DNA of 64,000 nucleotides from Quercus robur (taxonomy: Eukaryota; Streptophyta; Magnoliopsida; Fagales; Fagaceae), in assembly GCF_932294415.1 (NCBI RefSeq), contig NC_065535.1, positions 81,923,862 to 81,987,861 on the forward strand, in the 5' to 3' direction. The position numbers were made by a program, and so were the translations under genes. Of this stretch, positions 51,353 to 61,017 are shown piece after piece. Numbering within the stretch: the stretch's first letter is position 1; the number at the start of each line of letters is the position of its first letter. Below the pieces are notes generated by a model. It saw only the letters and a list, made by a program, of their open reading frames with translations. It did not search any database and was not told the origin of the DNA.

Positions 51353-51655
51353 CCGCACACAGTGCAGCAGCTGGTCTAGCTGCTGCACTGTGTGCAGCTT
51401 GGGCTGCTGCACTGGGTTGCACACAGTGCAGCAGCTAGACTAGCTGCTGCACCTGTGTGCAACCCAGTGCAGCAGCCCAAGCTGCACTGGCTGCTGCACT
51501 GTGTGCAGCTTGGGCTGCTGCACTGGGTTGCACACAGTGCAGCAGCTAGACTAGCTGCTGCACCTGTGTGCAGCCCAGTGCAGCAGCCCAAGCTGCACTA
51601 GCTGCTGCACTGTGTGCAGCTTGGGCTGCACACTGCACTGGCAGCTAGTCCAAGC
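51353..51655. repeat. Palindromic 111-bp tandem array rich in CTGCTGCAC/GTGCAGCAG
   Basis: The phrase TGCTGCACTGTGTGCAGC starts at 51381, 51492 and 51603, exactly 111 bp apart. Each unit is internally self-complementary (GCACACAGTGCAGCAGCTAG against CTAGCTGCTGCAC...), so the array can fold into nested hairpins on either strand. 111 is a multiple of three, which is why both strands stay open across it. It is GC-rich in an otherwise AT-rich region and sits just upstream of the ORF1 start. Confidence 0.95.
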
Positions 51656-51756
51656 TGCAACATGGATGATTATAATTCTATTTTTTGCATTCTATTTTTT
51701 GCATTCCCGGCTGGAATTCTATTTTTTGCATTTCTTATGGTTGGTTAACTTTATAG

Positions 51757-52772
51757 ATGGGTAAAAAGACTACTTCCAACTCTGAGGTAAAAAAGGCTAG
51801 AGCAGACTGGGATATTAATCCAACGTGGACAACTACCTTTTGTAACATTTGTGTGGAACAAATTCAAGCCGGGAATAGAACAAAAGGTGCTGGCTTTAGT
51901 ACCAAAGGTTGGGTCAATTTGGTGACCAAATTTTGTAATGAGACCGGTCTAAACTATGATAAGGACCAATTAAAAAGTAGGTGGGATGTATTGAAAGGTG
52001 ACTGGAGAGTGTGGGAAAGATTGAAGAATCTTGACACAGGTTTAGGTTGGGATGCAGAGAAGGGAACGATTGCTGCTCCTGATGAATGGTGGGACCTAAA
52101 GTTGAAGGTGAGTTGAGTATTTTATTAATATGTAGTTAGTTGAAGATAGTTTTTTTTATATTATTGTTATATGAGTGAAATTACAATTACATATTGTAGG
52201 AATTACCCAAAGCCAAAAAGTTTCGAGAGAAAGGTCCACAGAATCTAGAACAACTTGATATAATGTTTAGAGATGTTGCAGCAACTGGGGTAGCTGCATG
52301 GACCCCTTCTTCAAATTCACTCCCTCCAACAATGCCAGAAGAGGGTGCTGGTGATTCAGATGGTAGCTCCGAATTTAAGGATAACCAATGTGACATGAGT
52401 TTAGACATTGATAGTTTGCAGCAAGGACAAACTAGTCAATCACGTAGTTCAGGACAAAAGCGAACTAGTGTATCAATACCCTCACAGAAGAAAAAGAAGA
52501 AGATAGGAGGAGCTGCAATGTTGGACGATCGTATGTGTCAATTAATAACTGCATGTCAAAATAGGTCTGAAGGTACTTCTCGAGAGTCACCAAGTTCAGT
52601 TGATAATGTTATGACGATTGTGAGAGCACTTCCTGGAGTGGAAAGTTCGTTCGTGGTTCAAGCTTCCTATATCTTACTAAAAAAGTCACGTAGGGAGATG
52701 TTCCTAACTTTTAAGGACCCAGAGGTACAGCTAGAGTGGCTACAAGGAATGATTTATAACCAAAAGAAGTGA
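51757..52772 (+). CDS. Harbinger ORF1: Myb/SANT-like DNA-binding protein
   Basis: Exons 51757-52107 and 52200-52772, intron donor AAG|GTGAGT and acceptor TTGTAG|GAA, phase 0, 307 residues. The N-terminal 100 residues form a Myb/SANT-like (trihelix-type) domain: ADWDINPTWTTTFCNICVEQ, then GWVNLVTKFCNETGLNYDK and LKSRWDVLKGDW with the spaced Trp residues of this fold. A Ser-rich linker and a basic stretch (QKKKKKIGG, a possible nuclear signal) follow, then a conserved C-terminal helical region (VVQASYILLKKSRREMFLTF). In Harbinger elements this protein binds the ends and helps bring the transposase into the nucleus. The gene lies 283 bp upstream of ORF2 on the same strand. No damage is visible. 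Confidence 0.9.
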
Positions 52773-53055
52773 ACAACTTTATGTTGTATTAACTTTAAAC
52801 TAAGTTAGCTATGTTGTATTAGCTATATTGTATTAACTTTAAACTAAGTTATGTGACATTTAGTATTAGCTTTGGACTAATATGTGTAATGTAAACACAT
52901 TTGAAATTTTCATTACAATGTTATGTACTTGATATTTTAAATTGTCTTGGTATGTTTTGAATTGTCTTGATGTTCTGATTATTATGTTGATCTATATTAA
53001 AATAGTATTAGCAAGGGTTGACTATTTGTTACTTTGTTGTGTAGCTTAAACCAAT

Positions 53056-54604
53056 ATGGATGATTATAATGGTACTCATGAGAGTGGCCATTTTATGGAA
53101 CTATTAATGGATGGAGATTACAGAAATTACTGTGATGATTTTGATGATGGTGATTATAACAATGTTGACAATAATGATAATGGTGATAACAATGATGATG
53201 ATGATGGTGAGAGTAGTGACAGTGATGATGACAGTGATAGTGATTCTGATGATGATGATAGTAATGATGATTCTGATGAAGAGTTTTACCAGCTTGTGGC
53301 AATTACTTGTGAAGCAGTTGTGACATATTTCAATAAGTACATTAATAAGACTCCTTGTTATGATTCTGAACAAACAGGGTGGGTTTGGGTGAGACGTTGT
53401 ATGGAAGGTAATGAGAAATTGTGTTACAATATGTTTAGAATGAAAAAGGAGGTGTTTCATAATTTGTGTCAAGTTTTACAACATGATTATGGACTTGAAC
53501 ATACAAGGAATATAAGGTTAGAAGAGTCAGTGGCAATCTGTTTACTGATACTTGGTCATGGAACATGTAACCGAATGGTTCAAGAAATATTTCAGCATTC
53601 AGGTGAAACCATAAGTAGGCATTTTGAGAAGATGATAACTCTGTTGGGTGCTCGCTTTGCAGCTGCATATGTAAAGCCTTCGAATCCAACTTTTAGTGAA
53701 GTTCCAACCAAAATACAAGACCATCCAATTTATTGGCCACCTTTCAAAGTATGTGTACTATTGTATATTTGAATAAGTACTATTGTATAATACAATGCAT
53801 GTGGAACTGAAAACTATTAATGTTTTTATTAGGATTGCATCGGTGCGATTGATGGCACACATGTGATGGCGGTTGTACCTACTGAGAAGTCCATTCCGTA
53901 CTTTGGAAGAAAGGGATATCCAACCCAAAATGTGATGGCTGCATGTGACTTTGATATGTTATTCACATTTGTTTTGCCTGGATGGGAAGGTGCAGCACAC
54001 AACACCTCTATTTTTCTTGATACTATTCGTAAACAAAGTAACAACTTTCCGCACCCACCACCAGGTTTGTGCCATGGTTAATCAATTCTTCATTATAATG
54101 ACATATTGTGTGTGTGTTAATACAATTGAATTTTCTTTTCTAGGAAAATATTATGTAGTTGATTCTGGATACCCAATGATGAAAGGCTATTTGGCACCAT
54201 ACAAGGGGATATCATACCATCTTCAGGAATTTCGAAGGAGAGGTGGAAGCCCTAGAACTAGACATGAAAAATTTAATCATGCTCACTCATCTCTTCGATG
54301 TACGATTGAGCGCACTTTTGGTGTGTGGAAGAATAAATGGAGAATTATCATAAACATGCCATCTTTTCCATTCCATATCCAAATACTTATTGTATCTGCT
54401 ACTATGGCTCTTCATAATTTTGTTAGACTAAATGATAGGGATGATATGGGCTTTATAAACGCCACTCAAGATTCAATTTCTAGAAGAGAACATAATAGTG
54501 AAGCAGGTAGCAGTTATGAGCAGAATTCAGGAACTTTAACAGACCCTGCGATGGTGGTTCTTCGTGATTCCATTGCTAATTCCATTTGGGAGGATAATAA
54601 TTAG
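53056..54604 (+). CDS. Harbinger ORF2: DDE transposase (HARBI1-like, DDE_Tnp_4)
   Basis: Exons 53056-53748, 53833-54064 and 54144-54604, with GT-AG introns (FK|GTATGT to TTAG|GAT; CCAG|GTTTGT to TCTAG|GAA). They join to 461 residues with no stop. Residues about 20-75 are a very acidic Asp/Asn/Ser run (GAT/GAC repeats). A helix-turn-helix-like region (LEESVAICLLILGHGTCNRM, then IFQHSGETISRHF) precedes the catalytic core. The DDE triad is visible: Asp238 in GAIDGTH, Asp315 in VVDSGYP, Glu364 in TIERTFGVWKNKW. The enzyme cuts at the element ends and joins them to TWA targets. The acidic tract probably mimics nucleic acid or tunes partner binding, which is inference. The minus-strand His-rich frames over the GAT repeats are artefacts. 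Confidence 0.95.
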
Positions 54605-54920
54605 TAGTTGTCTTTTCTTTTTTTTAATATTATGTAGTACAATTTAAACTTGGGTTATTGGTATGTATTTTATCATATTTTTTTACATTTTTATGTAGTA
54701 CAATTTAATCTTGGATTATTGGTGTATATTTTATCTTTTTACATTTTTATTTTGTGCTTCATGATGATGAAAATTATTTAGATTTAATAATATTGATAAG
54801 AAGTCAATAATGGTAATAACAAATAATTATGACACTAAAAAAGAAAAATTACCTAAACATTATTAAAATAATACCAATTATATATATTATTATTATTTTT
54901 TTTAGTAAGTATATGAAATA
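54605..54920 (+). other. 3' flank of the transposase gene
   Basis: AT-rich DNA with two near-identical phrases (TATGTAGTACAATTTAAACTTGGGTTATTGGTATGTATTTTATC and its copy about 65 bp later) that probably hold the polyadenylation region. Nothing else was recognised. Confidence 0.4.
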
Positions 54921-54921
54921 G

Positions 54922-55408
54922 TTGATTTAAGTATGAAATAAACTCCTTATATATACATTGTCCTTTTTGGTAATTTACCCTTCAAACTGCAACTTTTATA
55001 GTGCTAGCCAAACACTCAGCTTTTTCAAAAAGCACTTTTTAACAGTTTTTACCAAACACTCAGCTTTTTGAAAAATCACTTTTTCATTATGCACTTTTTG
55101 AAAACTCAACTTTTTAAAAAAGTTCAACTTTTGAAAGTCGAACCAAACTCACCCTATATTGGATCTGCCTAAGGGTGAGTTTGGTTCAGTTTTTTGAAAA
55201 AAGTGCATAATGAAAAAGTTGAGTTTTCAAAAAGTGCATAATGAAAAAGCGTTTTTTCAAAAAGCTGAGTATTTGGTAAAAGTTGTTAAAAAGTGCTTTT
55301 TGAAAAAGCTGAGTGTTTGGCTAGCACTTATAAAAGTGACAGTTTGAAAGGTAAATTACCAAAAAGGACAATGTATATATAAGAGAGTTTATTTCATACT
55401 TAAATCAA
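54922..55408. repeat. Long fold-back inside the Harbinger element (arms about 235 bp, loop 16 bp)
   Basis: The left arm is 54922-55155 and the right arm 55172-55408, nearly identical in reverse complement. The pairing runs from TTGATTTAAGTATGAAATAAACTC at the outer end to GAACCAAACTCACCCT at the loop. A transcript would form a long, nearly perfect hairpin. The inner ends (GGGTGAGTTTGGTTC) look like TIRs of a small element, so this may be two copies arranged head to head. Confidence 0.9.
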
Positions 55409-55415
55409 TATTGTG

Positions 55416-55800
55416 AAATTATTTTTTTCTCACCAATATTAGCTAATAATAACCTACCACTTAAGATTTATTATGAAAGTATTGTGAAAATATTGTGATA
55501 AAAATTGATACTGATTTTAATTTTAACGTGCTATTAAAATTATGTTTTTCTCTTTCTAAAAAAATTATTTTTTTCTCACCAATATTAGCTAATAATAACC
55601 TACCACTTAAAATTTATTGTAAAAATATTGTGAAAATATTGTGATAAAAATTAATACTAATTTTAATTTTAACATACTATTAAAATTATTTTTTTCTCTT
55701 TATAAAAAAATTATTTTTTTCTCACCAATATTAGCTAATAATAACCGACCCCTTAAAATTTATTGTGAAAAAATTGTGATAATATTTCATTATTCTTTTT
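55416..55800. repeat. 146-bp tandem repeat, about 2.6 copies
   Basis: CTCACCAATATTAGCTAATAATAACC starts at 55429, 55575 and 55721, each 146 bp apart. The units include TAAAATTTATTGTGAAAATATTGTGATAAAAATT. AT-rich, non-coding, and directly next to the fold-back. Confidence 0.9.
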
Positions 55801-55904
55801 TTCCTTTTTTTTTTTCACTCTTTTTTTATCCTCTACACGACATTTCTTTCTTCTTCTTTTTTTTCCCACTAAATTTCTCCTCCACACATGTACCCGTTTT
55901 GTTT

Positions 55905-56100
55905 TCTTTTTTAATCCTTCTTTCCTCCTTTCTTTATTCCTTCCCTGCCATTCCTCCAAACACCAGAACATTCTCCTTCTTCGTCTCTTTTTTTTTTTTT
56001 TTTCCTTTCTCCCTTTTTTAATCCTTCTTTCCTCCTTTCTTTATTCCTTCCCTGCCATTCCTCCAAACACCAGAACATTCTCCTTCTTCATCTTTTTTTT
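55905..56100. repeat. 107-bp direct duplication, CT-rich
   Basis: AATCCTTCTTTCCTCCTTTC begins at 55913 and again at 56020, with the following 70 bp almost identical (CTGCCATTCCTCCAAACACC, AGAACATTCTCCTTCTTC). It lies in the pyrimidine-rich stretch before the GC-rich island. The open frames over it (55641-56021 and the minus-strand Lys-rich one) are composition artefacts. Confidence 0.85.
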
Positions 56101-56139
56101 TTTCCCTTTTCTCTTAGCACTTCGTTTGTTGGTTCTTGG

Positions 56140-56360
56140 CGGAATCGATAGCATCCCACTCAGGTTCTGGCGATGTAGAATCCATCGGAGTGCGCGACGA
56201 AGATGAGGCGGTGGAGTTCGGAGACGGCGAGTGGCTGAGAGGGAAGGGCTTAGAGATCGAAAATGGGGTCGGAGTCGGAGTCAGAGTCAGAGTCGTCCGG
56301 GTTTGATTGGGAGGGGTTCGCCGATTTGATCGAACCCAGAGCTCGGTATTTTTGACGCTT
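56140..56360 (+). pseudogene. GC-rich coding-like island, possible captured host exon
   Basis: This stretch is much richer in GC than the rest of the element. One frame reads DVESIGVRDEDEAVEFGDGE with a further acidic tail. A second frame opens at 56263 with MGSESESESESSGFDWEGFA and then DLIEPRARYF and a stop at 56355. Together they look like the N-terminal exon of an acidic host protein with a frame change between the halves. A long CT-rich leader-like stretch precedes it. No parent gene was recognised. DNA transposons including PIF/Harbinger types are known to carry host fragments. Confidence 0.4.
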
Positions 56361-56469
56361 TGGCTTCGATTTTGTCCTGTAATTCTCTATCATTTTGCTA
56401 TATTTTGATTTTTTTTTTTTTTTTGTTTTGCATTTTGAGGAATCCTAATTTGCAAGGAATTTTTTTTTT

Positions 56470-56620
56470 TTTCCTTAGCTGGTTTGGAAATTTGTTATAG
56501 ATTTTTTTGTGTTTGGATTTGGAAATTTGTTGGGGGAGCAGAGAGATGATTTGGGAATTTGTTATAGATTTTTTTGTGTTTGGATTTGGAAATTTGTTGG
56601 GAGAGTAGAGAGATGAGATG
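56470..56620. repeat. Tandem duplication of about 70 bp in the Harbinger 3' region
   Basis: AATTTGTTATAGATTTTTTTGTGTTTGGATTTGGAAATTTGTTGGG occurs twice in succession (from about 56488 and from about 56556), each followed by AGAGAGATGA. Non-coding. Confidence 0.8.
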
Positions 56621-56871
56621 AGAGCTGATGATTTATCAAGGGTAATTTGGTTATTTTTGGAAGAGCCCAACGGATCAAAATCAAAACGCGCATGAGCTTT
56701 TTGTTTATGGACCTTCAGAGCTCCATAAACTCAAACGCGCGTTTCTTCACAAATATAAAACGCACCTTTTTCCAAAAAGTTGCGTTTATTACTTACCAAA
56801 CACTATTTTCGGGCTGGCTTTTTTGAAAACACGCGTTTTGAGCTGAAAACGCTGAAACAAACGGGCACTAA

Positions 56872-57456
56872 TGCTTTGTTTGATTCATGGATGGAAAAAG
56901 TGGGGGAAAGAAAATGGTGGGTAATAGAAAAGTGAGAAAATAGAACATGTAGTTTGGTTGAGTGGATGAAAAACTCTTTTATTTCATTGAAAGGAAAAAT
57001 AAGAGAATATAAAATATTGTTTGTTTAAATTTAATCACGTGCCCAATGCCTCTATTACATTAAAAAAAAAAAAAAAATTTAAAAGATAAAAAAAATTAAA
57101 AAAAAAAAAAAAGAAACACCTACCCCTCTAGGCTCTAGGTTTTTTAAAAACATAAACAAAACAACAATAATTCTAAAAGGAGGAGATAGGATAAGGTGGG
57201 TAATTTTCCATCAAGACCCCTCTCCTCCCCCATTTTCTCCCCAAATCAAGGGATAGGAATTTAGTGAGCCCAATGAGAAAACAATCAAGCCCAACCTTTT
57301 TCCCTCCCTTTCCTCCTTCTAACCAAACAATCTTCTCACCTAAAATCCCTCCTATGTTCTTTCCTCATTTTCCATCCCCCTCAAATCACCCTAGCCAATT
57401 GGGGTAAAAGAGAGGAGGGAAATAATTGAGAAGAGAACCAAGCATCAATCATCAAG
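56872..57456. repeat. MITE-like repeat next to the Harbinger end
   Basis: It begins CTTTGTTTGATTCATGGATGG, is G-rich at the start and C-rich at the end (CCCTCTCCTCCCCCATTTTC, TTCTAACCAAACAATC). The layout resembles 57457-57914 and 7909-8360, though the ends are too diverged to define a TIR. Confidence 0.35.
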
Positions 57457-57914
57457 CTATGTTTGGATTGGAAGGAATAGGAGGGAAGAGAAAAGATATT
57501 GAGGGAAGGGATTTCTTTTCCTTTGTTTCGTTGCATGAGGGAAGAGAAAAGAAGAAAAATTGGATTTAAAATATTTCCATGGGGCCTAGTTCTTGCTATC
57601 AACCCAAATTGGGCGGAAAGAGAGAGAAATATGAGAGGACTTTTGACTTTTATATCATAAATTACCGATATGCCCCTCATAATTTAAAAGTGTGTTATTA
57701 TGTGATTTTTTCAAAGGCTACAAATGTAAAAACACACTTTTCATTTCTATTAAACCAAACAAAAGAAAGATAAAATTCTCAAATTTGCTTCTTTCCTTTT
57801 TTTTTCCTAAATCCAAGCACACCAAATGGAAATATTTTCTTCTCTCTCTCCATTTTCTTTCCCTTCCATTCCTCTTTTCATTTCTCTCCCTTCCTCATTT
57901 ACAACCAAACATAG
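57457..57914. mobile_element. MITE with CTATGTTTGG...CCAAACATAG ends
   Basis: The left end CTATGTTTGGATTGG and right end CAACCAAACATAG are inverted repeats of at least 10 bp. The interior is G/A-rich on the left and C/T-rich on the right, so it can fold broadly. The 8-bp flanks (TCATCAAG and TGTCAATG) are not identical. Non-coding; a hAT-type MITE is my guess. Confidence 0.55.
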
Positions 57915-58729
57915 TGTCAATGTCAAGGAAAGGCTGATGAGGTGAAAAGTGAAAAAAAAAAAGGGTAACAGGAGTACTTTCCCATTTTATGTACATGTGT
58001 TTCACAATTTCTCCTCCTAAATTATAAAATTGAATAATGTCCCCTTTTAATTATTGAAAATGATTAAATACCCCCTATTATTAGTTGACATCTGAACACA
58101 ACTTAATCTTTTGATTCTTGTAATCTATATATATAATAATAGGTGAAGTTAAGAGAAACTCAAATTAGAATTCCAAATTAGAGTTCCAATTTTGAGCCAT
58201 GTATCCTAAATTATTTATTCTTAAAGAGTTTTATTTCTTAATTTTAGAATAAAACGTAGGACAATATCATAAATATTCATCCAAGTGAGTTATTAAGTAT
58301 AAAAACCAAAGAGTCTAGAATAAATGAATCTTAAAAAAAAAAAAAAAAGTGCTTCACAATAATTTTAAAATATATATATATATGGACAATTTACATTTTA
58401 TACCTAATAATATCCTTACAAAAAATTTTAAAGATTTAACAAAATATAAAAATGACTATTAATAGTATTTAAATTATATATATAGGAATTATATTATATA
58501 TCTTATTGTATATTTTTAAGTGTTTTCATGCATATGCATGGGGTTACAAGCTAGTATTATATAATGAAATTATCACAATACTCTTGGGAGTTAAATTGCA
58601 AATGACTCATTTGTTTTGGTTGATTGACTTTAGGGTTTTGGAATATTGGAATTTTAGATATAAATTTTTGACAGACATATTATATTTAGCATAGTAAGTT
58701 TTTGTGAAAATGTCCAACCAAGTCACAAT
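57915..58729. other. AT-rich intergenic DNA
   Basis: No gene recognised. (AT)n runs occur at 58124-58135 and 58369-58382. The frame 58506-58694 is AT-rich with no motif. Confidence 0.4.
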
Positions 58730-59299
58730 TAGACATGACAAAATGGGTCAGAAAATTCTGAGCCGACCCGACTCGAAAAAACCTAACCCGAACCCGATTT
58801 TTTTTACCCGAAGCAAAAACGGGTTGACCCGTGACCCGACTCAATTTTTTTGCAACTCAACCTGACCCGACTTGGATAACCCATGACCTAACCCATTAAA
58901 AAAAATTCGTTAAAAAAATATTTAGACTACGTCTTGATACTAGGTGCATAAAGCACAAAGCACCAAACTATAGTTGTCAAATTGTAAATTGATTTTTGAT
59001 TTTTCTGTATCGTGTATCGTATTAAATCTTGTATCATAAGTTACACAAACATGTAATAAAATTATAAAACAATTATAAATATACATATATAAAAAGTATA
59101 TTTATTATAAATTCAAAATATATTCAACTAATGACCAATTTAATCATTACTTATGTAATAAAATTTAACAAAGCTAACTAAATAAATCAAATTAACTTAT
59201 ATTTATAACATGACCATTCAAATTGATTAAACTTAGAAGTAATACATGATATATGAACCAAAAGAATAATATCTTTTCATCATCTTGGTTAATCAACTC

Positions 59300-60096
59300 T
59301 GTACGGACCAATAAAGTTTGCGGCCCAAGCCCACTTAGAGTAACGGGTCATAGCCTTCAAACTTAGCCCTAAGTCAATAAAATTTGTAAGAGATGGGAAA
59401 GAACAACAACAATGAGCTCTGCCTGAGGACAATTATGGGGAAGAATCAGATTTGTATTCAAATATAAATGAGTATCAAGCTTCATACAAAGACCCCCAAG
59501 GAGGCAGGATTCATGTAGAAAGTGATATTGTTCCCCTCTCTCTTTCAATGCACTCCTCTCTATTTCTCTTTTTCTCTCTGCTTTCTCCTATCCATCTTCC
59601 CAATGCCCCTTTCCTTTCATTTTATAGCACTCTTCCATCGCATCCTCACTATCCATTTCTAACTAACCCCCCTCCTTTTCCGACACTTGTTACCTTTCAC
59701 CTCTAAAGAAGATGGTGGCAGAGACCTGCTTAGCTGTGACCTATACTGTTCAGATCATTTCCTCATTAATGCAGCTGATAAAGCTATTGTCTTCCAATTA
59801 ATGCGAATGCAACAGGCTACACCAGGCCTAAAGCTTCCCTACTGCCCACTGTCTTCCACTCTTTTCTGACCCTAACTTCCCTTAGAATGCCTCGGAGTAC
59901 CATGACTCGTTTCCTCCCCTCCTTGGGTGACTTCTTCCCTTGGGCCCGTGGCTTACAGCATCTTCGCGTCATTGTTGCGACCCTTTAGCTTCCTCCTCGG
60001 TCCTCGGGCCAACATTGCTATCCTTTAACTTCCTCCTCAGTCCTCGGGCCAATATGGCAACCCTTCAACTTCATCCTCGGTCCTTGGGTACCCACA
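59300..60096. mobile_element. Solo LTR, 797 bp, with AACTC target duplication
   Basis: It starts TGTACGGACCAATAAAG and ends GGGTACCCACA. The flanks are AACTC at 59295-59299 and AACTC at 60097-60101. The phrases CAATAAAATTTGTAAGAGATGGG and CCTCGGTCCTCGGGCC recall the Tat LTRs elsewhere in this window. A unit of about 48 bp (CTTCCTCCTCGGTCCTCGGG then CCAAYAT) is repeated near its right end (59988-60090). The open frames 59452-59706 and 59940-60212 inside it are not genes. Confidence 0.8.
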
Positions 60097-60099
60097 AAC

Positions 60100-60930
60100 T
60101 CCTTCTAAGTCAATGTTATCATTATGTTCAGCATCTTACAAAATTATTTTTTCATAAACACTTTCTTCATTATTATCAACATATACTTTTTTTTTGTTTT
60201 TTTTTATTCTAATAATTTTTCTTTTTCTTTTTTCTTTGCATTCTATCTTTTTAGACTCATAATAATAATAAAAAAATAAAAAATAATAATTATATTTTCA
60301 TTTAATACATTATTAATAGTATAGGAAATAAATTTGCACATATGAAAGTGAGTGTTATGAGTATAGTCTAAATTTTGTAGAAGTGTGAGATGGAAGGAAA
60401 AAAACTCAAGGACTTGCTATTTTATTATACTCAATTAAGTTCCCTAATAATTTTGTGTTAAAAAAGTCTAACAACTTGTTTAAACCAAATAAAATCACAA
60501 ATTTTAACCCAAAAAAAAAACCCTTTTTAAACCCACATGTCTATGTATCGTACGATATGTACGATTCACCAATACAATACAATTCATACGATACGCACCT
60601 ATGTATCGGACGATTCATGAGCACTTACGAGACACCTTTACAATATGAAACTTTTTGTATACGATACGATACTGACAACAGACAAGACAAGACAATAGCT
60701 TCACATTCAATTTGACTATTTGAGCTTCACAACCAACAAGAGCTTCACAAATATGAGAGAATGAGACAAGACAAGACAACCATTAAAAAAAAAAAATTAT
60801 AAATCTCATTTTATTTCACTAGCTAACTAGCTGTAGTCCAAAGGCACAAACGTGAAACGTGACAAATCACAAAGGCCAAAGCTTCCTCAGTTCCTCTACT
60901 CTTGCACCTCTACCCTTCTTTTCACACTTT
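60100..60930. other. Interior of the hAT-like element, no gene
   Basis: AT-rich DNA followed by a patch with several variants of GTATCGTACGATA / ATACGATACG (60545-60680), related to the TGTATCGTGTATCGTATTAAATC phrase at 58985-59030. The frame 60455-60715 covers it and is not considered coding. The phrase TTCACACTTTCACAC occurs at 60920-60935, with a similar one at 63070-63085 after the Ogre-like LTR. Confidence 0.35.
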
Positions 60931-61017
60931 CACACTATGAGAGACCGGGAAAATTAGGCCTCTAAAAAAAGAGAGATTTTTTAGTGCTTTTTAGGGCACC
61001 TCTCTTTTTGGGTAAGT

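Larger units (their letters stand above)
49942..56868 (+). mobile_element. PIF/Harbinger DNA transposon with intact ORF1 and ORF2
   Basis: The left end reads GTACCCGTTTGGTTCAAC and the right end, reversed, reads GTGCCCGTTTGTTTCAGC. Both are followed by long subterminal regions rich in GTTGCGTTT/AAACGCAAC. The flanks are TAT on the left and TAA on the right, close to the 3-bp TWA target of this superfamily. The length is 6,927 bp. Inside are the two genes the superfamily needs: a Myb/SANT-like protein (51757-52772) and a DDE transposase (53056-54604). Both read through without stops after intron removal, so the copy may still be competent. It also holds several structured repeats, listed separately. 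Confidence 0.9.

Noticed and set aside
51376-51601. Open frames on both strands across the CTG/CAG array (Gly/Ala/Cys/Ser-rich)
   Set aside because: The repeat period of 111 is divisible by three and lacks stops on both strands, so the openness follows from the repeat.
53093-53472. Minus-strand His-rich and Ile-rich open frames opposite the transposase N-terminus
   Set aside because: They are reverse readings of the GAT/GAC repeats that encode the acidic tract of the plus-strand transposase, whose splice sites and catalytic motifs are clear.
55641-56021. 126-codon Phe-rich frame and the opposite Lys/Arg-rich frame
   Set aside because: Both come from a pyrimidine-rich strand with a 107-bp duplication; no domain and no codon-use signal.
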